From assembly GCF_030295405.1 (NCBI RefSeq), contig NZ_AP027080.1, positions 1,550,001-1,614,000 on the forward strand: a stretch of 64,000 bases of DNA, given 5' to 3'. Every line of letters starts with the position of its first letter. Position 1 is the stretch's first letter. A program made the translations under genes and the position numbers. The notes under the pieces are model-generated. The model did not search any database. It was given only the letters and a program-made list of their open reading frames with translations, and had not been told where the DNA came from. Positions 16,719 through 25,531 of this stretch are shown in pieces. Origin of the DNA: Mesoterricola silvestris (GTDB taxonomy: Bacteria > Acidobacteriota > Holophagae > Holophagales > Holophagaceae).

Positions 16719-17987
16719 ATGTTCAAGAAGATCCTGGCCGTCCTGGCCCTCGCCGCGGTGCCCGTCACCGTCGCCGTCATCCGCATGAAGGCCGCCCGCC
16801 GCCTGGTTCCCCAGCCGCGGGGCATGGTGCTGGGGATGTACGCCGGCCTGCCGGACTACGACTACCGGGAGGAGCTGGAGCGCATCGCGGCCACGGGCGC
16901 CACCTGCGTGAGCCTCCAGGCCATCTACCGCATGGAGACCGGCACCAGCGACGAGGTGGTGCGCCACCCCACCAGCAGCCCCACGGAGCGGGCCCTGCGC
17001 CGCACCTTCCGCCAGGCCCGGGACCTGCAGCTGCGGGTGATGTTCTTCCCCACCATCAACCTCCGGGACGAGGCGGAGAACGCCAAGTGGTGGCGGGGCA
17101 ACATCCACCCCGCCCACTGGGACCGGTGGTGGGCCAACTACGAGGCCTTCAACGTGCACCTGGCCGCCCTGGCCCAGGAGGGCGGGGTGGAGTGGTACAG
17201 CGTGGGCACCGAGATGGCCAGCACCCACGCCTTCCCGGACCGGTGGCGGGCCCTGGTGGCCGCGGTGCGCCGGGTCTACCGGGGCAAGATCACCTACAGC
17301 GTCAATTTCGACAGCCACGACAGCTTCACCTTCGGGGACTGCCTGGACGTGATCGGCATGAACACCTACGACCCCATCGACAAGTTCGAGGAGTACCCCC
17401 GGCCCGACGCCATCCGCGACGCCTGGTGGTGGATCGTCAACAAGGCCCGCACCCTCCACGCGCGGTTCGGCAGGCCCGTCATGGTCACCGAGGTGGGCTA
17501 CCCCAGCGTCGCCCACGCCCACGTGGGGCCCTGGGACTTCCGCACCGACAAGCCCCGGGACCTGGAGCTCCAGGACCTGCTGGTGGGCGGGGCCCTGAAG
17601 GTGCTGCGCAACTGGAGCGACGGCGAGGCGGTCTTCTACTACCTCTACGGCGAGAACCTGAACGTCAAGCCCGTGGGCGGCCCCGAGGACCGCACCTACG
17701 CCATCTGGGGCAAGCCCGTGGAGAAGACCCTCAAGGACTACTTCGCCCTGCCCATCTTCGAAGGGCACATCCCCCCCAAGCCCTCCGACCGCCACGACGC
17801 CATGATCCAGACCCTGGTCAGCGACCTGCGCAAGGAGCGGGACTACGAGGACGGCGCCCTCCCGCCCTGGGCGCAGGACTGGATGGCCACCCACCCCGCC
17901 GACGCCGCGGAGGCCCGCGCCGTCATCGCCAAGGAACCCCGGCCCCGGCACAAAATCCCCAAGGGCCGGGAATCGGAAACCCACTAG
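16719..17987 (+). CDS. GH113-like glycoside hydrolase, membrane-anchored
   Basis: 422 residues. An N-terminal hydrophobic stretch (ILAVLALAAVPVTVAVI) acts as an uncleaved anchor or signal, so the enzyme faces the periplasm. The rest is a TIM barrel like family GH113 (beta-mannanase relatives): acid/base E165 in YSVGTEMAS, nucleophile E258 in VMVTEVGYPS, with the aromatic AIWGKP near the C-terminus. Strand ends VMFFPTI and DVIGMNTYDP fit the barrel. The substrate could be a beta-mannoside or an envelope glycan; not determinable here. It ends 11 nt before the response regulator gene, probably one operon. Confidence 0.75.
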   Translation: MFKKILAVLALAAVPVTVAVIRMKAARRLVPQPRGMVLGMYAGLPDYDYREELERIAATGATCVSLQAIYRMETGTSDEVVRHPTSSPTERALRRTFRQARDLQLRVMFFPTINLRDEAENAKWWRGNIHPAHWDRWWANYEAFNVHLAALAQEGGVEWYSVGTEMASTHAFPDRWRALVAAVRRVYRGKITYSVNFDSHDSFTFGDCLDVIGMNTYDPIDKFEEYPRPDAIRDAWWWIVNKARTLHARFGRPVMVTEVGYPSVAHAHVGPWDFRTDKPRDLELQDLLVGGALKVLRNWSDGEAVFYYLYGENLNVKPVGGPEDRTYAIWGKPVEKTLKDYFALPIFEGHIPPKPSDRHDAMIQTLVSDLRKERDYEDGALPPWAQDWMATHPADAAEARAVIAKEPRPRHKIPKGRESETH

Positions 17988-17998
17988 ACTGGCATCCC

Positions 17999-18742
17999 AT
18001 GGTCACTCCGCCCTTTCCGTCCCGTCCCGCGAAGACCGCCCTCCTGGTGGAGGACGAGCAGTCCACGCTGCGGTTCTACCAGGCCGGTCTCAAGGGCCTC
18101 CAGGAGTTCACCCTCCTTTCCGCCCGCAACGGCCAGGAGGCCCTGGAGCTCCTCAAGGGCCAGGCCGTGGACGTGGTGGTCACCGACCTCAACATGCCCG
18201 TGCTGGACGGCTACGGGCTCATCGCGGCCCTGGCCCAGCGCTACCCCAGCCTGCCCATCATCGTCATCACCTCCGTGGCCGACGCCTCCCTTCAGAACCA
18301 GGCCCTGGACCTGGGGGCCCTGCAGGTCATCCCCAAGCCACCCCGGCTCTCCACGCTCATGGAGGCCATCCGCACCGCGGGCGGCCTCAGCGCCCCCGGC
18401 CTCGTGCGGGGCGTGGGCATCGGCAGCCTCCTGCAGCTCATGAACTGGGAGCGCCGCACCGCCACCTTCACCGTGCGGGGCCCCGAGGCCACGGGCTACC
18501 TCTACGTCAAGGACGGCGAGCTGATCCACGCCGCCCTGGGCGCCGAGGAGGGCCTGGTGGCGGCCTACCAGCTCCTGAGCTGGGAGGGCGCCCAGGTGGA
18601 GTTCGTCTACACCTGCCGGGTGCAGGCCACCATCGACCTGCCCCTGGCGGAGATCCTCATGAACCTGGCCCTCTTCCGGGACATGAAGGTGAAGAAGATC
18701 CTGCCCCCCGACCCCTTCTACGACGACAAGTGGACCCGCTGA
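17999..18742 (+). CDS. Response regulator with C-terminal DUF4388 (PATAN) domain
   Basis: 247 residues. The receiver (about 10-130) has VEDEQ, phospho-acceptor D63 in VTDLNMPVLDGYG and a lysine in IPKPP. The output domain (about 140-235) matches DUF4388/PATAN: GIGSLLQLMNWERRTATFTV, GYLYVKDGELIHAALGAEEGLVAAYQLLSWEG. This domain is common in delta-proteobacteria and Acidobacteriota signalling proteins and is thought to mediate protein contacts, not DNA binding; in cyanobacteria PATAN regulators act on motility. The stop is 2 nt before the phosphatase start, so the two are co-translated. Confidence 0.88.
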   Translation: MVTPPFPSRPAKTALLVEDEQSTLRFYQAGLKGLQEFTLLSARNGQEALELLKGQAVDVVVTDLNMPVLDGYGLIAALAQRYPSLPIIVITSVADASLQNQALDLGALQVIPKPPRLSTLMEAIRTAGGLSAPGLVRGVGIGSLLQLMNWERRTATFTVRGPEATGYLYVKDGELIHAALGAEEGLVAAYQLLSWEGAQVEFVYTCRVQATIDLPLAEILMNLALFRDMKVKKILPPDPFYDDKWTR

Positions 18743-18744
18743 CC

Positions 18745-19383
18745 ATGCGCATCATCCTCGCCCGCCACGGCGAAACCCAGTGGAACGTGGAAGGCCGCCA
18801 CCAGGGCCAGACCTTCGACATCCCCCTTTCCCCCCGGGGCAGGGCCCAGGCCGGGGCCCTGGGCCGGCGCCTTGCGGGCCTGGAGATCGCCCGGGCCGTG
18901 GCCTCGCCCCTGCTGCGGGCCCGGGAGACGGCGGAGCTGGCCCTGGGGGACCGGCCCCTGGCCCTGGACGCACGCCTGGTCGAGCTCTCCCACGGCGAAT
19001 GGGAGGGGCGCCTCACCTCCGAGATCCAGGCCTCCCACCCGGACCTGCGCCGGGCCTGGCGGGAGACCCCCCACCTGGTGTCGCCCCCCGGGGGCGAGGG
19101 CTTCCGGGACGTGGAGGCCCGGGCCTGGCCCGCTCTGTGCGAGGCCTGCCGGGGCCTGGGCCCCGAGGAGGTGGCGGTGCTGGTGACCCACGACGGGGTG
19201 AACCGGGCGCTGCTGGCCCGGGTCCTGGGACTGGATCTCAGCCGGGTCTGGTCCTTCCGCCAGGCTCCCACCTGTCTTAACCTGCTTGAAGGAACCGATG
19301 TGGACCACCTCCAGGTGGTGCGGCTCAACGACGCGGCCCACCTCCACGACCTGTTCGGCGAGGTCGTCCACCGGAAGCTGTGA
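18745..19383 (+). CDS. Histidine phosphatase (phosphoglycerate mutase-like)
   Basis: 212 residues. Catalytic RHGETQWN (residues 6-13) holds the phospho-His. R-A-R-E-T-A-E-L (about 58-65) supplies the second Arg; the acid Glu lies in ELSHGEWEG; the second His lies in VTHDGVNRALLAR. The pattern is that of the GpmB/CobC-like broad phosphatases, not the cofactor-dependent glycolytic mutase. Roles range from alpha-ribazole phosphate dephosphorylation to phosphosugar cleavage. Since it directly precedes the serine operon, a phosphoserine phosphatase role is conceivable: some histidine phosphatases (PspA type) do this, and no classical serB is in the window. That assignment is inference. Confidence 0.88.
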   Translation: MRIILARHGETQWNVEGRHQGQTFDIPLSPRGRAQAGALGRRLAGLEIARAVASPLLRARETAELALGDRPLALDARLVELSHGEWEGRLTSEIQASHPDLRRAWRETPHLVSPPGGEGFRDVEARAWPALCEACRGLGPEEVAVLVTHDGVNRALLARVLGLDLSRVWSFRQAPTCLNLLEGTDVDHLQVVRLNDAAHLHDLFGEVVHRKL

Positions 19384-19401
19384 TCGCGATGACAAAAAAT
19401 T

Positions 19402-19432
19402 TTCACACGCCGGGAAATTTCTTTCTTATGCT
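19402..19432 (+). promoter_or_regulatory. Possible promoter of the serine operon
   Basis: TTCACA (19402-19407, five of six -35 bases) and TATGCT (19427-19432) with a long 19-bp spacer, in an AT-rich stretch between the phosphatase and DUF1015 genes. Spacing is suboptimal, so support is modest. Confidence 0.3.
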
Positions 19433-19501
19433 CGTCCCTTTTGCCAAAATACCCCATCATCTTCAATAGTCCCTAGGCAACCCATCTTCCAGGAAGGATC
19501 T

Positions 19502-20740
19502 ATGTCCCAGCTGAAGCCCTTCAAGGCCTACCGTCCCAAGCCCCAACTCGCCGGCCAGGTGGCCGCCGTGCCGTACGACGTCGTGAACACCGACGAGGCG
19601 CGGGCCCTGGCGGCGGGAAACCCCCACTCCTTCCTCCACGTGGGCCGCCCGGAGATCGATCTCCCGGCCTCCACCGACATCCACGCCGACGAGGTGTACG
19701 CCCAGGGCGTCAAGGCCCTCAAGCGCCTCATCGCCGAGGGCACGCTCCTGCACGAGGACCAGCCCTGCCTCTACGTCTACCAGCAGCGCATGGGCGACCA
19801 CGTCCAGGCCGGGCTCGTGGGCCTGTGCTCCGTGAAGGAGTACGAGGACGGCCAGATCAAGCGCCACGAGTACACCCGCAAGGACAAGGAGGACGACCGC
19901 ACCCGCCACGTCACGGAGCAGGGCGCCAACGCCGAGCCGGTGTTCCTGGCCTACCGCGCCGTGCCCTACATCGATTCCCTCGTGGACAAGATCCGCGCCA
20001 CCGAGCCCCTCTACGACGTCACCACCCCCGACGGCATCGGGCACACCGTCTGGCGCATCGACCACGAGACCCACATCTACACCCTCAACCACCTCTTCGA
20101 CGCCATCCCCGCCCTCTACATCGCCGACGGCCACCACCGCACCGCCGCGGCCATCCGCTACGGCCAGGCCCGCCGCGCCGCCGCCCAGGACCCCACGGGC
20201 GACGAGAGCTTCGAGAGCTTCATGGCCGTCGTCTTCCCCCACGACCAGCTCAAGATCATGGACTACAACCGGGTCGTCAAGGACCTCAACGGCCTGACCC
20301 CCGAGGCGTTCCTGGCCAAGGTGGGCGAGAAGTTCACCGTGGCCCCCGCCGGGGACCGCAGCCCCAAGGCCCCCACCTCCTTCGGCATGTTCCTGGAAGG
20401 GACCTGGTACACCCTCACGGCCAAGCCCGGGTCCTTCCCCGCCGGCGACCCCGTGCGCAGCCTGGACGTGAGCATCCTCCAGGAGAACCTCCTGGCCCCC
20501 GTCCTGGGCATCCAGGACCCCCGCACCGACACCCGCATCGACTTCGTCGGCGGCATCCGCGGCATGGACGAGCTGGAGCGGCGCGTGGCCAACGGCTACA
20601 AGGTGGCCTTCTCCATGTTCCCCACCTCCCTGGAGCAGCTCATGGACGTGGCCGACGCCGGCCAGATCATGCCGCCCAAGTCCACCTGGTTCGAGCCCAA
20701 GCTCCGCTCGGGCCTCCTGGTTCGGCTCTACGAAGACTAG
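19502..20740 (+). CDS. DUF1015 family protein in serine operon
   Basis: 412-residue cytoplasmic protein of the DUF1015 family, whose members very often sit next to serA/serC. It begins with the family signature LKPFKAYRPKP...VAAVPYDVVNTDEARALA and FLHVGRPEIDL. A central IADGHHRTAAAIRYGQ (near residue 220) is the family's ParB/Srx-like motif; in SerK and SbnI, proteins with a related fold, this region acts in serine kinase chemistry. A link to phosphoserine metabolism is therefore plausible but unproven here. Start ATG 19502 has AGGAAGG upstream. A strong GC hairpin follows, 10 nt after the stop, before serA. Confidence 0.88.
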   Translation: MSQLKPFKAYRPKPQLAGQVAAVPYDVVNTDEARALAAGNPHSFLHVGRPEIDLPASTDIHADEVYAQGVKALKRLIAEGTLLHEDQPCLYVYQQRMGDHVQAGLVGLCSVKEYEDGQIKRHEYTRKDKEDDRTRHVTEQGANAEPVFLAYRAVPYIDSLVDKIRATEPLYDVTTPDGIGHTVWRIDHETHIYTLNHLFDAIPALYIADGHHRTAAAIRYGQARRAAAQDPTGDESFESFMAVVFPHDQLKIMDYNRVVKDLNGLTPEAFLAKVGEKFTVAPAGDRSPKAPTSFGMFLEGTWYTLTAKPGSFPAGDPVRSLDVSILQENLLAPVLGIQDPRTDTRIDFVGGIRGMDELERRVANGYKVAFSMFPTSLEQLMDVADAGQIMPPKSTWFEPKLRSGLLVRLYED

Positions 20741-20749
20741 CGAAACGAC

Positions 20750-20775
20750 GGGGGCCGCCGCCGGCGGCCCCCTTT
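20750..20775 (+). terminator. GC-rich hairpin between DUF1015 gene and serA
   Basis: GGGGGCCGCC (20750-20759) pairs perfectly with GGCGGCCCCC (20763-20772) around a GCC loop, followed by only three T. It lies inside the operon, so it may be a partial terminator or mRNA stabiliser that sets the DUF1015 to serA-serC ratio. Confidence 0.5.
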
Positions 20776-20803
20776 CCATGCCCATTCCCCAGGGAGGTTC
20801 ATC

Positions 20804-21676
20804 ATGAAGATTCTCATCGCGGACGCGTTCGACGCGACGCTGCCCAAGCGGCTCGAGGCCCTCGGCGAAGTTTCCAGCGACATGGCGGACCTGGGCGGCG
20901 CCCACGTCCTCCTGATCCGCTCCAAGACCACCGTCAACCCCGATCTCCTCGCCAAGGCCCCCAACCTCAAGCTCGTCATCCGCGGCGGCGTGGGGCTGGA
21001 CAACGTGGACAAGGAGGCCTGCAAGGCCAAGGGCATCAAGGTCATGAACACCGCGGCCGCCTCCAGCGTCTCCGTGGCGGAAATGGCCATGGCCTTCATG
21101 GTGAGCATCCCGGCCCGCCTCATCGAGGCCCACATGGCCATGAAGGAAGGCAAGTTCCCCAAGAGCGAGCTCAAGCGCACCGAGCTGTTCAAGAAGACCC
21201 TGGGCCTCATCGGCGCCGGCGCCATCGCCACGGAAGTGGCCAAGCGCGCCGCGGGCTTCGGCATGAAGGTCATCGCCTACGATCCCTTCCTCTCCTCCCA
21301 CGCCCACGCCGAGCTGAAGACCCTGGACGAGGTGCTGGCCGAATCCGACTTCCTCAGCTTCCACACGCCGCTCACCGACCAGACCCGGGGCATGTTCAAC
21401 GCCGCCACCATCGCCAAGATGAAGGACGGCGTGATCATCATCAACACCGGCCGCGGCAAGGTCGTGGTGGAGAAGGACCTGGCCGAGGCCCTGGAATCCG
21501 GCAAGGTGCGCGCCTACGGCACCGACGTGTGGCCCAGCGATCCCCCGCCCGCGGACTGCCCCCTGCTCACGGCCAAGAACGTCTTCATGGCCCCCCACAT
21601 CGGCGGCAGCAGCAAGGAGAACCTCGGCCGCATCGGGGACATCGTCGTCGAGACCCTTTCCACGTTCAAGCTCTAG
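20804..21676 (+). CDS. serA: D-3-phosphoglycerate dehydrogenase, short form
   Basis: 290 residues; first step of serine synthesis, 3-phosphoglycerate to 3-phosphohydroxypyruvate with NAD. Substrate-binding part at both ends, NAD fold at about 125-250. Dinucleotide loop reads GLIGAGAIATEVAK, with Ala in place of the third Gly. Catalytic Arg is in INTGRGKVV and His in APHIGGSS. The usual Glu of the EP motif is Asp here (TDVWPSDPP). No ACT or ASB domain, so feedback inhibition by serine through ACT is absent. Followed 9 nt later by serC, with AGGAG before its ATG. Identity is firm from context. Confidence 0.92.
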   Translation: MKILIADAFDATLPKRLEALGEVSSDMADLGGAHVLLIRSKTTVNPDLLAKAPNLKLVIRGGVGLDNVDKEACKAKGIKVMNTAAASSVSVAEMAMAFMVSIPARLIEAHMAMKEGKFPKSELKRTELFKKTLGLIGAGAIATEVAKRAAGFGMKVIAYDPFLSSHAHAELKTLDEVLAESDFLSFHTPLTDQTRGMFNAATIAKMKDGVIIINTGRGKVVVEKDLAEALESGKVRAYGTDVWPSDPPPADCPLLTAKNVFMAPHIGGSSKENLGRIGDIVVETLSTFKL

Positions 21677-21685
21677 GAGATTTCC

Positions 21686-22789
21686 ATGACCAACCGCGCC
21701 ATCAACTTCTACGCCGGTCCCGCCGGCCTGCCCCTGCCCGCCCTGGAACGGGCCAAGGAGGAGCTCCTGGACTTCGCCGGCACCGGCATGTCCGTCATGG
21801 AGGTCAGCCACCGCTCCAAGGAATACGACGCCGTGCACGAGGAGGCCCTGGCGCTCACCCGTGAGCTCATGGGCATTCCCGCCAACTACAAGATCATCCT
21901 CCTCCAGGGCGGCGCCCACCTCTCCTTCGGCATGATCCCCCTCAACTTCCTGCGCGGGAGCCACAAGGCCGACTACATCAACACCGGCAACTGGGCGGAG
22001 AAGGCCTACAAGGAGGCCAAGCTCGTGGGCGGCGAAGAGCGCGTGCGCCTCGCCGGCTCCACCAAGGCCGAGAACTACGCCCGCCTCCCGAAGAAGTCCG
22101 AGCTGAACATCCACCCGGATTCCATGTACGTGCACTTCACCTCCAACAACACCGTCGAGGGCACCCAGTGGCAGGAATTCCCCGAGACCGGCGGGATCCC
22201 CTACATCTGCGACATGTCCTCGGACATCATGTGGCGCCCCTTCGACGTGTCGAAGTTCGGCATGATCTACGCCGGCGCCCAGAAGAACCTCGGACCCTCC
22301 GGCGTCACCCTCCACATCGTCTCCGACGAATTCCTGGAGAAGGCCGAGGCCCAGGACCTGCCCAGCTACCTGCGCTACAAGCTCCACGCCGAGAAGAACA
22401 GCCTCTACAACACCCCGCCCACCTTCGGCATCTACATCCTGCGCAACGTGCTGGCCTACAACAAGTCCATCGGCGGCCTCAAGGCCATCGAGGCCAACAA
22501 CCGCAGGAAGGGCGAGCTGCTCTACGGCTGCATCGACAAGCACGCCGGCTTCTTCAAGCCCTTCGTCACCGAGAAGGCCGACCGTTCCCTCATGAACGTG
22601 GATTTCTTCCTCCCCACCGAGGAGCTCACCGACATGTTCGTGAAGGAGGCCAAGAAGGCCGGCATGGTGGGCCTCAAGGGCTACCGTGACGTGGGCGGCA
22701 TCCGGGTGTCCACCTACAACGCGGTCACGGTGCAGAACGTGGAGACCCTCGTGCAGTTCATGGAAGCGTTCGTGAAGAAGAACGGCTAA
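21686..22789 (+). CDS. serC: Phosphoserine aminotransferase
   Basis: 367-residue PLP enzyme converting 3-phosphohydroxypyruvate and glutamate to phosphoserine. It starts INFYAGPAGLPLPALERAKEELLDFAGTGMSVMEVSHRSKEY, the SerC hallmark. LLQGGAHLSFGMIPLNFL precedes the PLP site; the Schiff-base lysine lies in YAGAQKNLGPSGVTLHIV (about residue 200). SFLMNVDF-like text (DRSLMNVDFFLP) and GLKGYRDVGGIRVSTYNAV close the fold. Length is typical for the family. Second enzyme of the operon; the third, a phosphoserine phosphatase, may be supplied elsewhere or by the upstream histidine phosphatase. Confidence 0.96.
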   Translation: MTNRAINFYAGPAGLPLPALERAKEELLDFAGTGMSVMEVSHRSKEYDAVHEEALALTRELMGIPANYKIILLQGGAHLSFGMIPLNFLRGSHKADYINTGNWAEKAYKEAKLVGGEERVRLAGSTKAENYARLPKKSELNIHPDSMYVHFTSNNTVEGTQWQEFPETGGIPYICDMSSDIMWRPFDVSKFGMIYAGAQKNLGPSGVTLHIVSDEFLEKAEAQDLPSYLRYKLHAEKNSLYNTPPTFGIYILRNVLAYNKSIGGLKAIEANNRRKGELLYGCIDKHAGFFKPFVTEKADRSLMNVDFFLPTEELTDMFVKEAKKAGMVGLKGYRDVGGIRVSTYNAVTVQNVETLVQFMEAFVKKNG

Positions 22790-22807
22790 GCGCCGAGACG
22801 GTTCCAG

Positions 22808-22837
22808 GCGGGGGCGCTTCCTCGGGAGCGCCCCCGC
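22808..22837 (+). terminator. Terminator-like hairpin after serC
   Basis: GCGGGGGCGCT (22808-22818) pairs perfectly with AGCGCCCCCGC (22827-22837), with further inner pairs, 18 nt beyond the serC stop. No T-run follows. It likely ends the serine operon. Confidence 0.6.
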
Positions 22838-22925
22838 TGCGTTCAGGGGCGTTTCGAAATGTCCAAGGACCGGGTTGGCAAGGGCTTATCATGGAAGGGA
22901 CCCCCTTTCGGAGCCTGGAAGCGGA

Positions 22926-23951
22926 ATGCATCATGAAAAGCCCAATCCCCTGGGGCGCTGGTTCGTCGGACTGGCGGTGGCGGCCCTGTGCGTGCCCGGG
23001 ATGCTGGCGGTGGCCGGGCGGGGGCTCGAGCCCCAGGTGGTGGTCGTGCTGCTGGGGATCGCCCTGGCCTCGGCGGGGGCGGGGGCGGTGTTCTGGAACC
23101 GGCGGGAAGCCGCGGAGGGGGAGCCCGCGAACCGGCTGGAGCTGGCCTGCAGGCGGGTGCTGGTGCGCTTTTCCCGGTCCCGGGACGAGGCCTGGTACCG
23201 CTGGGGCCTGGCAGCGACCAACCGTGGAAGCGCTCTGGCCTTCCTGGAGGAGGCCGCCCGCCTGGGGCATGCGGAGGCGCATTTCGAGTTGGGCCTGTAT
23301 TTCGAAGAGAGCGGCCAGGGCCAGGCGGGACGGGAGCTGGCGGCCCGGCATTACCGCAGCGCGGCCGAGGCGGGACATTCCGAGGCCTCCTTCCGGCTGG
23401 CCGAGCTCCTGCGCTGGGGCATCGGCCCCGCCCGGGATCCGGGAGCCGCGCAGCGCTGGTACCTCCGCAGCGCCAACGAGGGGTTCCGGCCGGCCATGGA
23501 CTGGCTGTCCCGGGCCTACGAATTCGGAGAGGACCTGCCCGAGGACCTGGAGAAGGCGGTGTACTGGACCGTGAAGGCCCGCGCCGCCCAGCGGGTGGGT
23601 CTGCGCATCAGCCACTTCGCCCGGGCCCGGGCCCTGGGCCCCCGGGCCACCGAGGAGATCTCCCGGGGATGGGAGGACACCATGGAAACCCTCGTCCCCG
23701 CCGACACGGACCGGGGCCAGGCCTGCTTCCGCATGGGCATGAGCTTCCTGAGCGGCGCCGCCCCCCGGGACCCCGAGGCCGCGAAGGTCTGGCTCCAGCG
23801 CGCCGCCGAAGCCGGCCACGTGGAGGCCATGGCCGAACTGGGCGAGCTCCTGGCCCCTTCCGGGGACGCCCAGGCCTGGTTCCAGCGCGCCGGAGCCGCG
23901 GGCCACCAGGGGGCCCAGATCCGCCTGGGCCAACTGGAATCGCCGAACTAG
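22926..23951 (+). CDS. Membrane-anchored Sel1-repeat protein
   Basis: 341 residues. Two hydrophobic helices at the N-terminus (WFVGLAVAALCVPGMLAVAG and VVVVLLGIALASAGAGAVFW) anchor it in the inner membrane. The rest consists of Sel1-like alpha-helical repeats of about 36 residues: HAEAHFELGLYFEESG, HSEASFRLAELLRWGIGPARDPGAAQRWYLRSANEG, RPAMDWLSRAYEFGEDLPEDLEKAVYWTVKA, GQACFRMGMSFLSGAAPRDPEAAKVWLQRAAEAGH, and a final AMAELGELL. Sel1 repeats are protein-interaction scaffolds. The start is uncertain: MHH at 22926 has a GGAAG-type site; an earlier in-frame ATG at 22875 falls close to the terminator. Stands alone. Confidence 0.75.
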   Translation: MHHEKPNPLGRWFVGLAVAALCVPGMLAVAGRGLEPQVVVVLLGIALASAGAGAVFWNRREAAEGEPANRLELACRRVLVRFSRSRDEAWYRWGLAATNRGSALAFLEEAARLGHAEAHFELGLYFEESGQGQAGRELAARHYRSAAEAGHSEASFRLAELLRWGIGPARDPGAAQRWYLRSANEGFRPAMDWLSRAYEFGEDLPEDLEKAVYWTVKARAAQRVGLRISHFARARALGPRATEEISRGWEDTMETLVPADTDRGQACFRMGMSFLSGAAPRDPEAAKVWLQRAAEAGHVEAMAELGELLAPSGDAQAWFQRAGAAGHQGAQIRLGQLESPN

Positions 23952-24071
23952 GGTTCCGATGGCGATAGTTCTCGCCCCAATCTTCACCTCAATGCCGTCC
24001 CAATCGATCTCCCTTCGAGTCAGCTGACCCTACAGCTTGGACCTGAGGTTCTTTATCTTGCCCTTTCCCCT

Positions 24072-24218
24072 GGATCCTATTCATCCCCGTTTGGATTTCG
24101 CTTGGAGTTGTCGCCACTCTTGGGTCAGGGACGTCGAGTGACATGCGCTCCGACCCACCTCTGCGTCAGCCCTGCGGAAACCGGGATGAACGCCGATTGA
24201 TGGGATGAATAGGGATCC
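24072..24218. repeat. Degenerate palindromic repeat, GGATGAA family, copy 2
   Basis: Sits in the 326-bp gap (23952-24277) between two convergent genes; I see no gene there. Outer arms GGATCC-TATTCATCCC (24072-24087) and GGGATGAATAGGGATCC (24202-24218) are inverted copies. Inside are CCGACCCACC (24150-24159) and CCTGCGGAAACCGGGATGAA, which match the better-preserved copies at 8605 and 60154 but with many changes, so this is a decayed member of the same family. Confidence 0.6.
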
Positions 24219-24277
24219 GCTCAACCTGGAACAGGCCCTTCATCAGGGTTTCAGGAAGCTAGGGTATGCCGGCACAC

Positions 24278-25531
24278 CTAGACCTTTGGCATGTCCAGGT
24301 AGTCGAAGGGGTTCACCTTCCAGTCGTCGGGGTCCTCGTTGCCCACGATGGCGTCCATGCCGTTTTCCGTCGCGGCCATGTCCAGGTCGAAGGGGTCGAT
24401 GCGCGTGCGCTTCACGCAGTCGTACATGACCCGGATCTTGGGGCTGAGGAGGCCCTCGGTGCTCTGTTCCAGCACCACGGCGAGGCGCTTGCTCTCGAGC
24501 TGGACCAGGGAGCCCACGGGGTAGATGCCCAGGGCGTGGATGAAGTGCTGGACCAGTTCCTCGTCCATGTGGGGCTCGGCGGTGGCGGAGGGGTCGCTCC
24601 ACTCGTAGATTTTCTTGAGGGCCAGGGGGGGCTCCATGCCCTTGTGGTAGACGCGGTTGGAGGTGATGGCGTCGTACACGTCCACGATCGCGGCCATGCG
24701 CCCCAGGAGGGAGATGTCGGCGCCCTTCTTGCCGAGCGGGTACCCCGTGCCGCAGAACTTCTCGTGATGCTCGCCGGCGATCTGGAACACGGCCTGGGAG
24801 ATGCCGGGGGTCTTGTGCAGCACCTCCAGGCCCAGGTTCACATGGTTCTTCATGATGGTGAATTCGGCGTCGGTGAGCTTGCCGGGCTTGTTGAGGATGT
24901 GATCGGGCACCCGCATCTTGCCGATGTCGTGGAGCATGCCGCCCACGCCGGCCTCGTGGATGATCTCCGGGGGCAGCTCCATGGCGCGGCAGAAGGAGAT
25001 CAGCAGCGTGGCCACGCTCACGGAGTGCTGGAAGGTGTAGGTGTCCCCCTCGCGGATGCGGCAGAGGCTCACCAGGGTGCCGGGATTGCGCAGGATGGAA
25101 TCGGTGATCTTGTTGATGACGGGTTCCACCCGTTCCACCTGGATGCGCTTGCCCAGGCGCACATCCTCCAGGATCGAGTGGATGACCTTGTTGGCCTCCT
25201 TCGTGATCTGCTTGGCGAAGACCAGCTCCTCCTGGTGGCTGGTCTTCACCTCGGCGCCCGGGGCCGTGGCCACGGGGGAGTGAAGGATCTTCTCCTGGAC
25301 GCCCTGCTCCACCGCCTCCCGGCTGGGCGCCTCCACGTCCTCCAGCACGTCGATGCCCTTCTGGGTATCGATGTAGACCTCGGTGATCCCGCTCTTGGCG
25401 ATCTTCTCCAGATCGGCCTCCTTGCGGAGCATGAAGCTGTTCCTCAGGAAGGAGTGGTCCATCCATCCGCAGTTGAGGTCGTGGATGAACATTCCCAGCC
25501 TGAGATCCTGCTTCTTCACCTTCTTGATCAT
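24278..25531 (-). CDS. HD-GYP domain protein with DUF3391-type N-terminus
   Basis: 417 residues, no receiver. It begins KKVKKQDLRLGMFIHDLNCGWMDHSFLRNSFMLRKEADLEKI, the DUF3391 head that often precedes HD-GYP domains. The HD-GYP domain (about 150-330) has the metal pattern in TFQHSVSV, MLHDIGKMRVPD, KNHVNLG, GEHHEKFCGTGYPLGKKG and DVYDAITSNRVYHKG, so c-di-GMP hydrolysis should be possible. A C-terminal extension (SLVQLESKRLAVVLEQ) is the usual beta-rich tail of this subgroup. Stop is 60 nt beyond the repeat element. Together with the HD-GYP protein at 3763 and the PilZ protein at 42764 it points to active c-di-GMP signalling. Confidence 0.92.
   Translation of the reverse strand: MIKKVKKQDLRLGMFIHDLNCGWMDHSFLRNSFMLRKEADLEKIAKSGITEVYIDTQKGIDVLEDVEAPSREAVEQGVQEKILHSPVATAPGAEVKTSHQEELVFAKQITKEANKVIHSILEDVRLGKRIQVERVEPVINKITDSILRNPGTLVSLCRIREGDTYTFQHSVSVATLLISFCRAMELPPEIIHEAGVGGMLHDIGKMRVPDHILNKPGKLTDAEFTIMKNHVNLGLEVLHKTPGISQAVFQIAGEHHEKFCGTGYPLGKKGADISLLGRMAAIVDVYDAITSNRVYHKGMEPPLALKKIYEWSDPSATAEPHMDEELVQHFIHALGIYPVGSLVQLESKRLAVVLEQSTEGLLSPKIRVMYDCVKRTRIDPFDLDMAATENGMDAIVGNEDPDDWKVNPFDYLDMPKV

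Noticed and set aside
19463-22543. 1026-codon open frame on the minus strand across the serine operon
   Set aside because: It mirrors DUF1015, serA and serC, whose motifs are unmistakable. The product is Gly/Val/His-rich low-complexity text typical of the antisense frame of GC-rich genes.
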